DNA from: Jacaranda mimosifolia | Taxonomy: Eukaryota; Streptophyta; Magnoliopsida; Lamiales; Bignoniaceae | DNA length: 64,000 nucleotides | NCBI GenBank assembly: GCA_018894105.1 | Contig: CM032118.1 | Location: 30,360,690-30,424,689, forward strand | Reading direction: 5' to 3' | In this document: positions 24,732 to 36,515 of the stretch, in pieces | How positions within the stretch are numbered: position 1 is the first letter of the stretch | How the letters are laid out: each line of letters opens with the position of its first letter | The notes under the pieces: model-generated | Told to the model about the DNA's origin: nothing | The model's input: the letters and a program-made list of their open reading frames with translations, nothing else | The model's database searches: none | Made by a program: the position numbers and the translations under genes

Positions 24732-24738
24732 TAATAAT
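24679..24738. repeat. (TAA)n microsatellite
   Basis: A nearly uninterrupted TAA run of about 17 units starts 5 bp after the 3' LTR. Confidence 0.95.
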
Positions 24739-25295
24739 TTCTTATTTAAGTACATATATATCATTAACTAGCTAAATGATAATATTTTTTCGTCTTCCCA
24801 AAATATGGGACCCATTATAAATTTAATAATTGAGTTTTTATTTCTAACATAATTCAATTAATAAGATATAAAAAGATAATGAAATCTATATTAAATTTCT
24901 ATTACGAATTGTATTTTCATTTTCACACAAAAAGTAATATTCAAAATAAAAAGAAATTGAAAACAATAAAAACAGAAAAAAGAAAAAGAAAATAAAAAGA
25001 TCAAACCCTAAAATAATGTTTTTGTTCTCATCCTTTAGTACCTTTCCATTAATTAATGAAAAGTGAGAAGAAGGTGCAACTAAAAACAAAAAAAATTATG
25101 AACCGCATCAATCGGATAAAAAATATAACAATCTATTCTGCCAAAGTCTAGCATTGATGGATAATTGCATCAGTCTCGAGCCAATGACTGGGGAACATTC
25201 TAAAGATCCTCTCACAGCCGGCAGCCGCCATGGCAGCGAACAATGTTACGTCAATACACTATACATACAATCGATGCAAAAAATATGCAAGAGAA
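24739..25295. other. Downstream flank and probable 3' UTR of the LEA_2 gene
   Basis: AT-rich, with no ORF of note. The first ~150 bp below 25296 is less AT-rich than the rest and is the likely 3' UTR. No convincing polyadenylation signal was identified. Confidence 0.4.
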
Positions 25296-25943
25296 CTATA
25301 ACTTAGTCTTATAATGACACGTATGGTTAAAGAGGGTCCGCGAGGTGAGATGGATTTCCAGATCACAAGTAGCGTAGGCGACGACATGAATATTGAAGAG
25401 TATGCGGACTTTCCCTTGAAGTCTGATGAAAACCTGGAAATTCAACGTGTTGGATATGACATCGGAATAGAAATCAGAATCGGAGGTCAGACGATCGGCC
25501 ATTAAGGACAGCGTGAGGTTCAAAGTGCTGGTGTCGCGTGCGCCTATCTCGCCGGCGGGGATGGGGATCTGCCCGACGTCGTCTCCTCTGTACCTGAGGG
25601 AAGCAGTACTGTCAGCGTACCTGAATCCGACGCGGTTGGGGTTCTTCACAGTGACGTCTGCGTCCAGGCTGAGGTTCAAGTAAACACGAAGTTTGGCCAC
25701 GTCGACGGAGAAATTCAGGTCGGTGAGGGAGATAGAGTTAACGGTGGTGACGGGGTCCTTGGGCTTGAAAACGGTGAAGCCTAGAATGAGGAATATCAAG
25801 CCTAATCCGACTATCGCGGCGGCCACCCAGAGGCATATTATCCTTTTTCTCATTGGGAGAGTCTGTCTGGGGGAATGGGAATGGGCGGGGCCGTTACGAT
25901 TGGGGATTAACGTGTAAACTGTGATGCGCCCATTTTGATTCAA
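25296..25943 (-). CDS. LEA_2 / NDR1-HIN1-like membrane protein, 215 aa
   Basis: This single-exon ORF is intact from ATG to stop and is the only gene in the window that looks functional. Residues 1-35 are polar and basic (PMRKR at 30-34) and residues about 36-58 form one hydrophobic membrane segment. Residues about 95-195 fit the LEA_2 domain: 'DADVTVKNPNRVGFRYAD' near 94-111, then 'LRYRGDDVGQIPIPAGEIGA' at 116-135. The protein ends with two cysteines (193, 209). The layout, short cytosolic N-terminus, one TM helix and an extracytosolic beta-rich LEA_2 domain, is that of the NHL (NDR1/HIN1-like) family. Members of that family are associated with plasma-membrane defence and with dehydration responses; the precise role of this one is unknown. 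Length is normal for the family. Upstream ACGT motifs suggest ABA or stress control. It is surrounded only by transposons. Confidence 0.9.
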   Translation of the reverse strand: MNQNGRITVYTLIPNRNGPAHSHSPRQTLPMRKRIICLWVAAAIVGLGLIFLILGFTVFKPKDPVTTVNSISLTDLNFSVDVAKLRVYLNLSLDADVTVKNPNRVGFRYADSTASLRYRGDDVGQIPIPAGEIGARDTSTLNLTLSLMADRLTSDSDFYSDVISNTLNFQVFIRLQGKVRILFNIHVVAYATCDLEIHLTSRTLFNHTCHYKTKL

Positions 25944-26052
25944 CTTTTGTTGCTATATATTTGGTGGGATAGAACAAAGTTAACGGAGTGGAGGTGCTGA
26001 ACCGCTGATGCAGTTTTAATTAGGATCCCCCTGACGGGTACGGCGTACCGGT

Positions 26053-26061
26053 GATATATAA
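26053..26061 (-). promoter_or_regulatory. Probable TATA box of the LEA_2 gene
   Basis: On the minus strand this reads TTATATATC, about 110 bp upstream of the ATG, leaving a plausible 5' UTR of about 80 bp. A second TATA-like site (AAATATATAG, about 25955) is too close to the ATG to be preferred. A 25-T run (26065-26089) lies directly upstream. Confidence 0.5.
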
Positions 26062-26064
26062 GGG

Positions 26065-26089
26065 TTTTTTTTTTTTTTTTTTTTTTTTT
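26065..26089. repeat. Poly-T run (poly-A on the gene strand) in the LEA_2 promoter
   Basis: 25 consecutive T on the plus strand sit immediately upstream of the predicted TATA box. Such a tract may disfavour nucleosomes or may be the scar of an old insertion. Confidence 0.9.
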
Positions 26090-26216
26090 GGTTTTGAAAA
26101 TTGAGTTGGGTCTGCCGCCGATAACTTGGTAAATTAATGTAGAGAATATCAAAATGTGATAGAAATTTCATATGATCTTCTTCTAAAATTTTGATTAAAT
26201 TTGTCAAAAATTAATT

Positions 26217-26358
26217 ACGTGTGGGATTTTAAGAACATTTGGTAATGTAATAATGATTGTTTTCCAAAACTATTTATAGTATTTCCATATTTATCGTTTT
26301 CTCCACATCCAAAAATTATAATTAAGCACACGTGCGAGCTTGAGAGATGAGACGTGTC
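26217..26358 (-). promoter_or_regulatory. ACGT-core cluster (ABRE / G-box) upstream of the LEA_2 gene
   Basis: ACGTGTG lies at 26217-26223, the G-box CACGTG at 26329-26334 and ACGTGTC (matching the ABRE form ACGTGKC) at 26352-26358. All are within 275-415 bp of the ATG. Paired ABREs are a known requirement for ABA response; function here is inferred only from motif presence. Confidence 0.5.
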
Positions 26359-26955
26359 TGCCACCAAACATATACAACAAACTTGATGTTGGGTGTGCAA
26401 TGATAGAATTAGTGTGATCTTTTTCTTTTCTTTTCTTTTTTTAAAAAAAAACAAAACAAAACAAGATATTAGTAATTCACAGTTTGAACTATCAAGCTAA
26501 AAGTATGTCAAACTCTCTTAAAAATCGGAACTAAAAATTTTGTAATGCTATGAACAGTAAATGCTTTGAATACAAATTTAAAAAAAAAAAAAATTGCTTT
26601 GGAATGATATGATAACTAGAAATGTCTTCCTTAGACTAACATATCTTTTGAAGGAAAAAAAACACATTGAGCAAATATGTCTGCTAGATTAATTGTACAA
26701 AGAACCATTCCTATTGAAGAATAAGGTTTGCTAACAAATAGTTATTTCCTCTCATAACTTTTTCAACAGGCATGTCTCTGACTAATGATCTTCTCAATCA
26801 CCCAACAATATATAGTTTTAAGTAATTTAATATATATTATTAATATATACGTGCTTTATAGACTACAATAATACAAAGTATTTGAATTTCATTAATTAGA
26901 ATTAATCTAATTAATTAATTGGTCAAATTTTGGTCCGCATAACTTTTAAATATCA
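26359..26955. other. AT-rich intergenic stretch
   Basis: No gene or element end recognised. It holds poly-A and poly-T runs near 26430-26460 and 26579-26593. Confidence 0.5.
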
Positions 26956-27360
26956 ATCTTTCAATAATCTCCCCACACAAATGAAATTAATGAATGTGGC
27001 TATGCAAATGCGAAAGAGACTTTGAAGCATTTGGATAAGTACTAAGTAGGTGGCTTTGAATCTTCCTTAATGGAATATATAGTAGCAGACAGATGATCTG
27101 TGTTGAATTGTTCAACCATTTGCATAAATTTACTTAATACAACCATATTTTTGTTGATAAGGGTCAAATAAAGAGGGGTTGGTCATTCCTTCCATTCAAC
27201 CTAAAACCACCTTGGCTGCCTAGAATTTGAATAAAATGGTGAATCCAATCCAATTTATTATCGACCCAAAATCCAGCCATCTTCGTGATAACCTTATCAC
27301 TTTGGGCGCGGGGTTCAACAATTAAAAAGTATAGGCTCGGCAAATTGTTTGTTTCAGTTC
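26956..27360 (+). repeat. Dispersed repeat copy, about 400 bp (inverse copy at 41.2-41.65 kb)
   Basis: The order of blocks 'AATGAATGTGGCTAT', 'AGAGACTT', 'GGCTTTGAATCTTCCTTA', 'GGTCAAATAAAGAGG', 'CATTCCTTCCATTCAA', 'CAGCCATCTTCGTGATAACC' and 'TTCAACAATTAAAAAGT' is repeated on the opposite strand at 41220-41650. The copy near 41 kb sits beside a Tat-type primer site, so this may be a piece of an LTR. Confidence 0.65.
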
Positions 27361-27912
27361 CACAAAATAGGAGGTCTGCAAAAATGATCCATCACTTTAC
27401 AAGAATTTGAAAAATATCTCGAAATTTGAAGGGAAGATTATTACAAAGTATTATTTTAATCCCCCAAGATATGAAGATCCATAAAAATGATCCCTCACTT
27501 TAAGGAATTTTAAAAAATAAGTTTGCAAAATTAGTTTTAAAAACCTGTTTTGTTAGAAATATCTAATTGCGACTGCATATTGCCATTAGTCTACATCTTC
27601 ACAGGCAAAAACTCTCTAATTACAACCCTCAAATCTTGATCCTTCATCTCTTATTTTAAAAATTAAATTTCACATTGAAAAGAAAAAAATCTCCAATTTT
27701 CTTTTTCATTTAAATATTGATTGTGCACAGATATGGAATTGGATCCCTTTTCGGAAATTAGTAGGTTGTGTTGGACTTCTGCTACTGAAATGCGCTTGTG
27801 TACAGTCAAAGCATGAATTTGTAAATGATTGCTTATACACTTTCTTGGCTTTGGGAACTGGTATTTATATTGATTAAGTCCTTGGTGGGTTTTAGCCAAC
27901 TTGGGTTTGGGT
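27361..27912. other. Intergenic stretch with a short direct duplication
   Basis: Two related segments, 27371-27408 and 27473-27511, share 'AAAATGATCC.TCACTTTA' followed by 'AAGAATTT' or 'AGGAATTT', 103 bp apart. No gene was recognised. Confidence 0.5.
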
Positions 27913-29293
27913 CACTACAAGAAAATTGACATTTAATGATATTAACTTGGTGACATTTTATAATATAATGGCATAAAAAAGTATTATGGTGATAGTCGTA
28001 AAATAATGCCATTATAATTTAATATTTGGTAGCATTTGATTATTGAATAACAAATAAAATAATGACATTTTATTGAAAATGCCAAGATGAATGTATTTCA
28101 AAGACATTAAACTAATATCACTTTTTTTTTAAGAAAAATGCCATTAATATGTAGTTATAGTGCTGTTTGAAGAAAAATATCATAAAATATTTAGTGGCAC
28201 TAAATTAGTAGTATTTATATAGTGTAATGACATACAAAAGTAATATAGTGATGTTTAGAAAAAATGTCACTATAATAAAACATTTAGGGGCATTAGTTTG
28301 ATTCTTAGATGACATATAAAACAGTGGAATTTGATTAAAAATGCCAACAAAACTATAATTTCAAGGCATTTAACTAGTGCCACTGATTTTTCTTAAAAAA
28401 ATATCACTCATATTTATTTATGGTGTCACTTGGAAAAGATGCGACAAAATATTTAGTGGCACTAATTTAGTGACATTCGGTATTGTAATGACACACAAAA
28501 GTACTATGGTGATAATTATCGAAAAATATTGCTGTAATAAAATATTTAGTGGTATTTGGTTAACAAGTGACAAAAAAATAGTGATATTTGATTGAAAATG
28601 TCAACATAAATATATTCTGCAAGGCATTTAAGTAGTGCCACTAATTTTTTCTTAAAAAAGGCCACTCATATTTATTTATGGTGTCATTTATAAAAAATAC
28701 CACAAATTATTTAGTTGCTCTAATTTAATGCAATTTTACAGCACAATGACATATTAAAGTAATAGATAGTGATAATAATAAAAAATGCTACTATAATATA
28801 ATACTTAATAGTAATTAATTAATAAATATTATAAAAATGTAATTTTATTAAAATTACTAATACGACTCTATGTTAAGAGCATTTAACTAGCAATACTTTT
28901 TTTTTTCCTGGAAAAAAAATATAACCCATAATTTAGTTATGGTGTGACATGAAATAAATATCAGATAAATATAGATAAAGTATATAGTTATTAATAATTT
29001 TAAAATATATAATTTTATATCTTACATTAATGCATTGATTAAATTAATTGCTTAATATAATTTTAATGTATCAACTAAATTAATCATACTTTTTAAGAAC
29101 TATAAAAAATTTAACATTTTGCCCATTTTTTCTCCTCACCTGTACATTTATTTTTGAATATTTTCTATATCTAAATGTAATGTCTTAAACTTTTTCAAAC
29201 GCATGATTTAATATAATAATTTTGAGCATATATTTAAATAGTTGAGAAAATATGCTTTTAAAGTATAAAAATATAATAATATTTTTGAATATT
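27913..29293 (+). mobile_element. CACTA end fragment with ~260-bp subterminal repeats
   Basis: It starts CACTACAAGAAAATTGACAT, the standard plant CACTA terminus, and is the inverted copy of 11495-12870. Subterminal units are marked by 'ATTTAGTGGCAC' ending at 28200 and 28462 and a variant ending at 28720, so the period is about 260 bp. Homology stops exactly at 29293, where a second CACTA terminus begins. The other end of this copy is not found in the window. Confidence 0.75.
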
Positions 29294-29410
29294 CACTACA
29301 ACAAATTACACTTTTAGCATCAAAGAATTTCGTTACGTTAATGCTTAAATTCGTTACCTTAGGTAATTGGTAATGAAATTTTGGTTACCAAAGTTTCGTG
29401 TGTTAAAGCC

Positions 29411-32259
29411 TGTAACGTCCCATTCGGAATAGCCCTTATTTGAGGTGCCACTCACTTCAATCTCAAAATTGAACCCAAAATACAATTCAATAGACCCATA
29501 ATCAAACATTTCAAGCTCATTATGAATAGCAGCAGATTCCAACTTAAATAAACCTGTAACATACAACACATAATACTATGGTACCTACCACAAAATCTCA
29601 AATTCAGTCTTAACATAAGCAGCGGAATTCAAACTTAACTAACTCGATAAACCATTAAGTACATGCCATAATTCACTTTATATCTAACAAAATATTTACA
29701 TGCCTTAAATCAACATTATCAACATAACATGTCATGACATCTCGAGTCCATTCTTAGCAATCAGATGATTCCATATATACATTCAACATCTGATCTATTA
29801 CAAAATATACTCATCCAGCATGGAGTCCAAATTCTTCACTTAATCCCTGTCTGAGAGAATCAAAATAAACGGGGGGTAAGTCCAAAGGACTTGGTGAGGG
29901 ATAACTGTAAGCATAAGTAGAAGAGATCTGTTAAGTAGAAGAATCAACTCAACAGACTGTAAATCAATAGTCAGGCAGAACATATCAAACTACTATCAGG
30001 TAGTCAGGAACAATCGAACAATAAGAAAAAAAATCCAACGATCAGATATCAATCAATCAAACAGATCAGATCAATCGATGCAATCCAACAGATCATATCA
30101 AAACAATCATATCAATCCCTTATTCCTGCCATTATAAAGATAATGGCACGTCTCGCTTTACAGCTGGGAACAATATATTAGAACGTCCCAAGCTTAACAA
30201 CTGGGATCAACATAACAGATTGACCCAAACTTAATAGTTGGGATCAACATAACATATCGTCCCGAGCTTAACAGTTGGGATCAACATATTGGATCGTACA
30301 TATAACAGACAGACATATAACAAATCAAACAAATAACAATACGTACAGATAACAGATAACAAATGAGAGTTCTGGGCACCAGAACGAATAAGAACGAATT
30401 CATCAGAGTACAAACAATCATTAACCCTCACAGGGGTATACGAGTCAATAAACAGATAACAAACAATAATTCAATCAAATACAAATTTCAATAAATATGA
30501 GCAGGTACTGTACAAGCACACTTAACCCTCACAGGGGTTTTTCCATAAGAACAAAGAGACATATCTAAAGCCAAATTGGCAGACCCTCACTTCTCAGAAA
30601 AACTGTCGCCGCCTACTGACCTGTGGGTCCAACTTTGTTGTTACCTAATGAAAAAGAATATTTATAATCAAAATCCATACTTAATCCTATTAATCACAAT
30701 TATACCATTAATAATCCAAAATCACTAATTTACCGATTAATACGGTATTTTAAAGTTTAAATGGTACTATTGGCCCAAAATAGCTAATAAAGTCGTTATG
30801 ATCAAAATAATCCTAGTTCTTAATTACATATCAAATCTCATAATGTCATCCCCAATCAATAGTAATAGTCCAATTATCTTAATTAACCCATTTCTTGCCA
30901 CTTAAACCTCCAAATCCATAAAGTTAGGGTTTTCTCTTACAATTAACCCGATAATTCCCAATATTTCATAAAATTATATAGTCCAAGTTGACTAAACTCA
31001 TACTGCCACACGCATATATCGAATCTTAGTCCCATAACATCTCAAATTACCAACTTATCAATTCTCAAGTTTCAATTTCATCAAATCATAGATCAATCAC
31101 TTAAATAACTCAATTAATCCTTTCTTAACATCTACTAACAGATAATCTGGGTCAACTATGCGATATACTAAACCATGCATGGCTAAAGATATAAAACAAA
31201 TATATATGATCCTTATAATACAAGATTAGGAATTCAAATACAACATGCATATATATAGATATATATGTACATAAGCATCAACCAACTTCTATACCTATGA
31301 TCTGATCAACCGGACTTCGAATTCACAAACTAAGACCACCGTCACGATCCTCACGACGAGAGGAAGAAACTATCCTCTGATTGCCGCTACGTAGCCATCA
31401 TCGACCGCCAACCGCCGCTTTGCACCACCACTAGAATTGACCCAAACCACCACCAAAAGAAGCTTTTCAGCTTAAATAAGCAAACCCCTCGATCAATTTT
31501 ACCAAATTTCATCGAATTGAAGCCCAATTTGAGCTCCGATCACCCAGACCACCACTTGTCGTTGCGTCGATTTTCTCCAAATTTCATCGCTGGTGTTAGA
31601 CCAAAATCTAATCCAAGGCTACCGGTGTGATCCTCGAGCTGAGCTCTACCAGAACTATCCTTGTCCCGATGTGAAATATCACCGGGAAGAGAAACCCACC
31701 AAGGCCCGTCGTTGACCAATTCTCAAGCTTAATTTTCGGTGACTCCGCCAATGATAAGTGTGTGCATGTGGTATCAACGTGTTCACAGTAATGAGGGGAA
31801 GCTAACTACAGGTTTAGTTTCGGGTTAAAGGCATTTGCCTGAGGGAATTTTTGGATGGTGAAAGGAGGGCTTCGGTGGTGAAGATGAAAGAAAATGAGGG
31901 TGAAATTCGCAAAATCCAAATAAATAATTGAACTTTTTTGGATTCTCAAATTGACCCCAGAAACTTTCTGTATCCTTCAATTGAGTCCTTCAGAGTTAGT
32001 CTTTCTTCAATCAAGCCTCCAGAAAATCTTAATGCATAAGATTAGACCCTTTGACCCAAAATAATTACCATACAAACCCTAAAGTTTGAAAATGTCATCC
32101 AATTGAGTCTTTTTTAATTCCATTTTGACGCCAAGATTTTTAAATTTTTTTGCAATTAAGTCCTTTTTATTTCTTTTTCGAGCCCTAAAATCTGACCAAC
32201 TAAAAATCTTGATTTCTAAATTCTTATTTTCTGAAATACCGAATTTCAGGGGTGTTACA
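29411..32259 (-). mobile_element. Solo LTR of the ~3-kb-LTR gypsy family, minus orientation
   Basis: It begins TGTAACGTCCCATTCGGAAT and ends CAGGGGTGTTACA, with a perfect 5-bp target duplication AAGCC (29406-29410 and 32260-32264). It is collinear with 8121-11397 and, inverted, with the LTRs at 14.9-24.7 kb. It has the 'GTCCAAAGGACTTGGTGAGG' box and 'CCCTCACAGGGGT' boxes. It contains a 37-bp tandem array. Confidence 0.9.
30154..30301. repeat. 37-bp minisatellite inside the solo LTR, 4 units
   Basis: Units begin at about 30154, 30191, 30228 and 30265 with 'AGCTTAACA.TTGGGATCAA' or a variant. The exact period is 37 bp, the same as in the LTR at 8121-11397. Confidence 0.9.
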
Positions 32260-32650
32260 AAGCCCGTCGCTAAAAGTATTTGTAACGAACATTTTGGTTT
32301 GTTACAAATGATTACCTTATGGCGACGAAACATGTCGTTACCAAAAATATAATATTAATAACAAAAAAGTGTGTTAGTTACAATAGAGTTTTATAGCGTA
32401 ATGAAATATTTAGTTACTAAAACAATGACAATTTTGTTGCATTTCATTTTTTCGTTACCAATGCATAATATAATAATATTATTTATTTAATTAAGTATAG
32501 TTACTAGTTGTTTATGTAACAAAATATTTGGTTACAAATACTTAAATAATATTTTAATTCAAAAATAAGCATTTTATTACTAATGAATCGATAACTAAGA
32601 GTTTTGTTACGAGAGAGATTAATAATTTTGTTACATTTAGTACATTTAAT

Positions 32651-32818
32651 ACATTAATTTTTCGGGCCTTAAGCTATCTCAATTAACCATACTTGGCTCA
32701 CTTAGTATTTCCTTCTCTTCAGGGGTTGGTAGCTCGACCTAGGACATGGGCTAGAGACATCCCAACAGGCTGGGCTTCAGGATAGCAATGCCTCTAGCGC
32801 TGGGCTGCTGGCAGGTGG
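32651..32818. other. Unassigned flank of the hAT element
   Basis: GC content is higher than around it, but no domain is recognised. Confidence 0.35.
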
Positions 32819-32830
32819 TAGGGATGAGCA

Positions 32831-34424
32831 TTAGCCGGTTTGGTAAAATTTACCAACTGAACCGATCGGTTAATTTACCGAATTGTATGGAAATTTATAA
32901 CCATTTATCGCACCGAAATTTTTGATTAACTAGAAGAATTAATAAAAAAAATTTGTTTTTTTTCAATTAATTCGCTGATTGACCTTTTTTTTTTTGGCAT
33001 CGTCACCCTCCTTTCATTTTATAAGCCAAACAAGGGCTTGTCTAGTTGCGTTGTACTAGTTAAGAGTTTCCATATACAATAGAATAAGTCCAAAATGTGC
33101 CTTAATTTCATTTGTTATTATATTGAAATATACTATTGATGACAACATAAAATTATAATCATAAATCTTGAAATTAGTTAAGCAATCAAAACACAATGTT
33201 TCCATTATAAATTGTAGATGTATGTGCAAGACCACAAACTTGCAGATGAAGTGCAAGTATTGTGAAGTCAAATATTGAAGAGGCCAAATGCAATTTGCCA
33301 ACTATTTCTCATCATCTTTATATTATATCTACAATGATTTGAGTAAAATAGGTCAGTGCTTACGGCTTGCACATATAGATACACACACACACACATAGAT
33401 ATAAAGATAGATACAACAGACACAACCACCCTCTCCAATATTTGAGTTAAATACATCTCAATTCTCTGAAGGCAGATATATATTACTTGGATTGCTTAAT
33501 CTAAGTAATACTTGATTATGTATTGTATCATCATCATCAATACTTCTTATTAACTTTCTAATCCTTTTTCTACTATACAATACAGAAGCTTCCTGTAGTT
33601 TTAATTCTAAGAAATTCAAAAATTAAACAAAAGTACTCTGACAGAAATTAAAAAACAGCAGCTTCTGCTGCTAAGCCTACTAATTGCTATGATATATAAG
33701 TTAAGTTATAAAAGATTAAAAATGGGTTTCTAGTCCCTATTGGCGGTATCAACTGAGACAAACTGGAACCTTCCAGCAACACTCTCAATTAACATGTAAG
33801 ACCACAAGAGCTAGTTTTCTGCCCCAGAAAACAAATAGATTGTGCAAAATGTAGGCTAATTTAGACTCAACATTTAACATTTTGAGCCAAGATTCAAAAC
33901 TTTAAATCTGATCCACCCATTCAATCCATCAAAATTCCAAAAGCAATAACATCAAAAGGACCATTCATCAAAGAAAAGCAAACTAGAAAATTCTAACTAT
34001 AGCAAATACATTCGGCAAAATCAAATCAGAACAGCAGCTTGCAACAAAATTCAGAAACCTCCAAATCTCCATAATTCAATCAACTAAGCATGATTTAAGA
34101 AAACCAAATGGATTGACTGTCCTAAAACAAAATAAAACCTCCAATTTTGTAAAAGATCAACGAAATCTGAATCAAAATTCAAGTAACAAATCATTTCAGC
34201 AACAATTTCTACATTACTTATCAGCAGCAAACAAGTTAACTCAGAATGTTGCTCTTTGTTGAATAAATAGAGAAAGTACCAGATCAACTGATCAACAGCG
34301 AATCCTACTTAGGCCACTTCCACTAAATGCAATAATTGGCAAATCTGAATTATCAAAATAAGTTATTTATTTACTAAATGCACATAAAACTAAATAGAAC
34401 GTGTAAATGATATGTGAAAAAAGA
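32831..34424. other. Non-coding 3' portion of the hAT element
   Basis: This lies between the left TIR and the end of the transposase reading frame. It is AT-rich with a (CA)n-like run near 33382-33395. The short ORFs have no recognisable domain. Confidence 0.5.
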
Positions 34425-36515
34425 TTATAACATACCATTCTCAAACTTCTCAACTTCCTCTAAATCTTCTTCAACATTTAATTGATGAGACTTTCGAAGC
34501 CAATCTTGCGCATATATCAAATCTTCCACCACCTTAGGAGTTAAAGAACTTCTGAATGGATCAAGAGCCCTCTCGCCAGTGTTGAAAGCAAATTCAAAAG
34601 CTACTGTGGAGATAGGAACAAACAAAATATCTCGAGCCATGTGTGAAAGGATTGGAAATCGCTTAGAATTGAGTTTCCACCACTTTAGAATATCGAAATC
34701 ATCTTTATCATCCTACAGGGCCTTATCTAAATATAAATCAAGCTCGGATTTTCTATCAAAACCACTTTCATTCTCTATTTTTTTCTTCTTGGCCATTAAC
34801 TTATAATGTCATCTTGGCTTCCCAATACCCACTAATTCACTACTCAAAGTTGCATTTGATTGACTTGTTTCATTTGAATGGCCACTCTCAAGTTGAAACA
34901 TCTTATTGTACTCCTTAAATAAATCACAAAGTGCCTCTTTCACTTTCTCAAACAAATTGCTACCATCATCAACACCATAAATATCACGAAGAGCGACTTC
35001 CATTGCCATAAATTTTTCACAAGGATCAAATACAATAACAAAAAAAATATAAGTTTATTCAGTCTCTCAATATTTTCCTAATATTTGTCAAACTTTGTCT
35101 TCATTCTTATACACATTCCCCTCACATTTAAATCATCACTTCGAGTCCATTCTAGGATTGCACCAAGTAAATCACTCATTTCAGTCCAAAATGTATTAGA
35201 TGTAACATCCAATGAGCCAGAAATGAAATGTGGTGTCATAAAAAAGTTTCAAGATAGCGGTCATTCTTCTCACAACATCCCAATCTATGAAACCCTTTGA
35301 ACTTGCATCAACCTCAACTTTGAAGGCGGATCTGTTAACTCAAATATTTCAAATGCTCTCTCATACTTCTCAGCTACACTCAACATTAAATAAGTAGAAT
35401 TCCACCTGGTGCACACATCTAAACATAATGAATTCTTACACTGAATTTGCATTAACTCGGCACACTCCTTGAATTTCTTAAGTGTAGCTGGAGACTACCT
35501 AATATGTTTCACTGCCTCCCTAAACTATTTGATTGATAAATCCAAATCCTTTAAACCATCAAGCGCAATTAGGTTTATTATGTGAGTAATGCACCTCATG
35601 TGTAAGTACTTGCAATTTCCAATACTAGTTCCCCAATTAACAAATTTCTTTTCAAGTGATCAATTGCAACATCATGTGAGCCAGCATTATCTACTGTAAT
35701 AGTAAGTACCTTATCTATCCCCCACTCAAGTAAGCATGTCTCAATTGCCCTACCAATCATTTCACCCTTTTGACTAGAAATTTGACAAAAATACAAGATT
35801 TTCTTATGCAACTTCCAATCCTTATCAATGAAATGACTAGTGATGCACATGTAATTAATTCGCTTAATGGATGTCCATGTGTCAGTAGTTATAGAAATAC
35901 TTTGCTCATTATTTTTTACATAATTTTCAAAACCAACCTCTCATCAATATACAACTGAGAACAATCAAGTGAAACATTCCATCTAGAAGGAATTTTGAAC
36001 CTAGGGCATGCATCATGCATAAACTATTTAAACCCTTCTGCTTCAAAAATTTTAAATGGCAACTCATCAATAATAATCATACGTGCAAGACATTGTCTAA
36101 TAGCTACTTGATCAAACTTCCAATTAGACAACGCACTAGTATTCTCACAATCCCCCAATGTTTGCAATGACAATTATTTTTGTTTCCTATCTTCATTACC
36201 TGGCATTTTCTTGCATGCTTTCACGTGATAGTTAAGTGCACTGGTATCATTTCTCCTAGTATCAGCAACATATTCTTTTTGACAATACTTGCATCTGCCT
36301 TTGATGAAACCCATTTCTTTATCAACAAGCACCTCAAAATGTTCCCATACTTTTGACCTTTGTTTTAGGAGCTTCCCCGATTTTTCAATTTCATTACTTT
36401 CGGGCATACATATTAAATTTGAATTCTTCTCCTCTTGGGTGCCTTGTGGTATTTGATGGGATTCTTGAGAATCTGAAAACATCTGAAAAACACCAAACAA
36501 TCCACAAATCAACAT
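34425..36515 (-). pseudogene. hAT transposase (BED finger, RICESLEEPER-like), broken
   Basis: The N-terminal open part (36515-36174) has a BED zinc finger: 'KVWEHF', then 'GRCKYCQKEYVADTRRNDTS' and 'LNYHVKAC', giving Cx2C...Hx3C. The next part is interrupted by stops at 36174-36176 and near 36030 and by a frame change near 35900. The central RNase H-like part at 35850-35596 is well kept: 'MCITSHFIDKDWKLHKKIL' then 'LLEWGIDKVLTITVDNAG'. Another block is open at 35009-34809. The C-terminal hAT dimerisation block at 34640-34425 reads 'DPFRSSLTPKVVEDLIYAQD', but the usual SAFST-type motif is changed to FAFNT. A complete enzyme would cut and paste hAT elements in the nucleus; this copy cannot make one in a single frame. 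Confidence 0.85.

Larger units (their letters stand above)
29294..32650 (+). mobile_element. Second CACTA-type element (right end unclear), split by a solo LTR
   Basis: It starts CACTACAACAAATTACACTT at 29294. Subterminal motifs TTCGTTAC and GTAACGAA recur at about 29329, 29350, 32281, 32333 and 32451, on both sides of the solo LTR at 29411-32259. The start coincides with the break in the previous CACTA copy, so it probably inserted there (candidate triplet ATT before it). The right end was not found; 32650 is only where the motif-bearing sequence fades. Confidence 0.6.

Noticed and set aside
25314..25917. Plus-strand ORFs of 63 and 74 aa opposite the LEA_2 gene
   Set aside because: They are shadows of the minus-strand coding sequence.
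27301..27345. A tRNA B-box-like string (GGGGTTCAACAATTA)
   Set aside because: No matching A box or cloverleaf is present, and the same string occurs in the dispersed repeat copy at about 41.27 kb.
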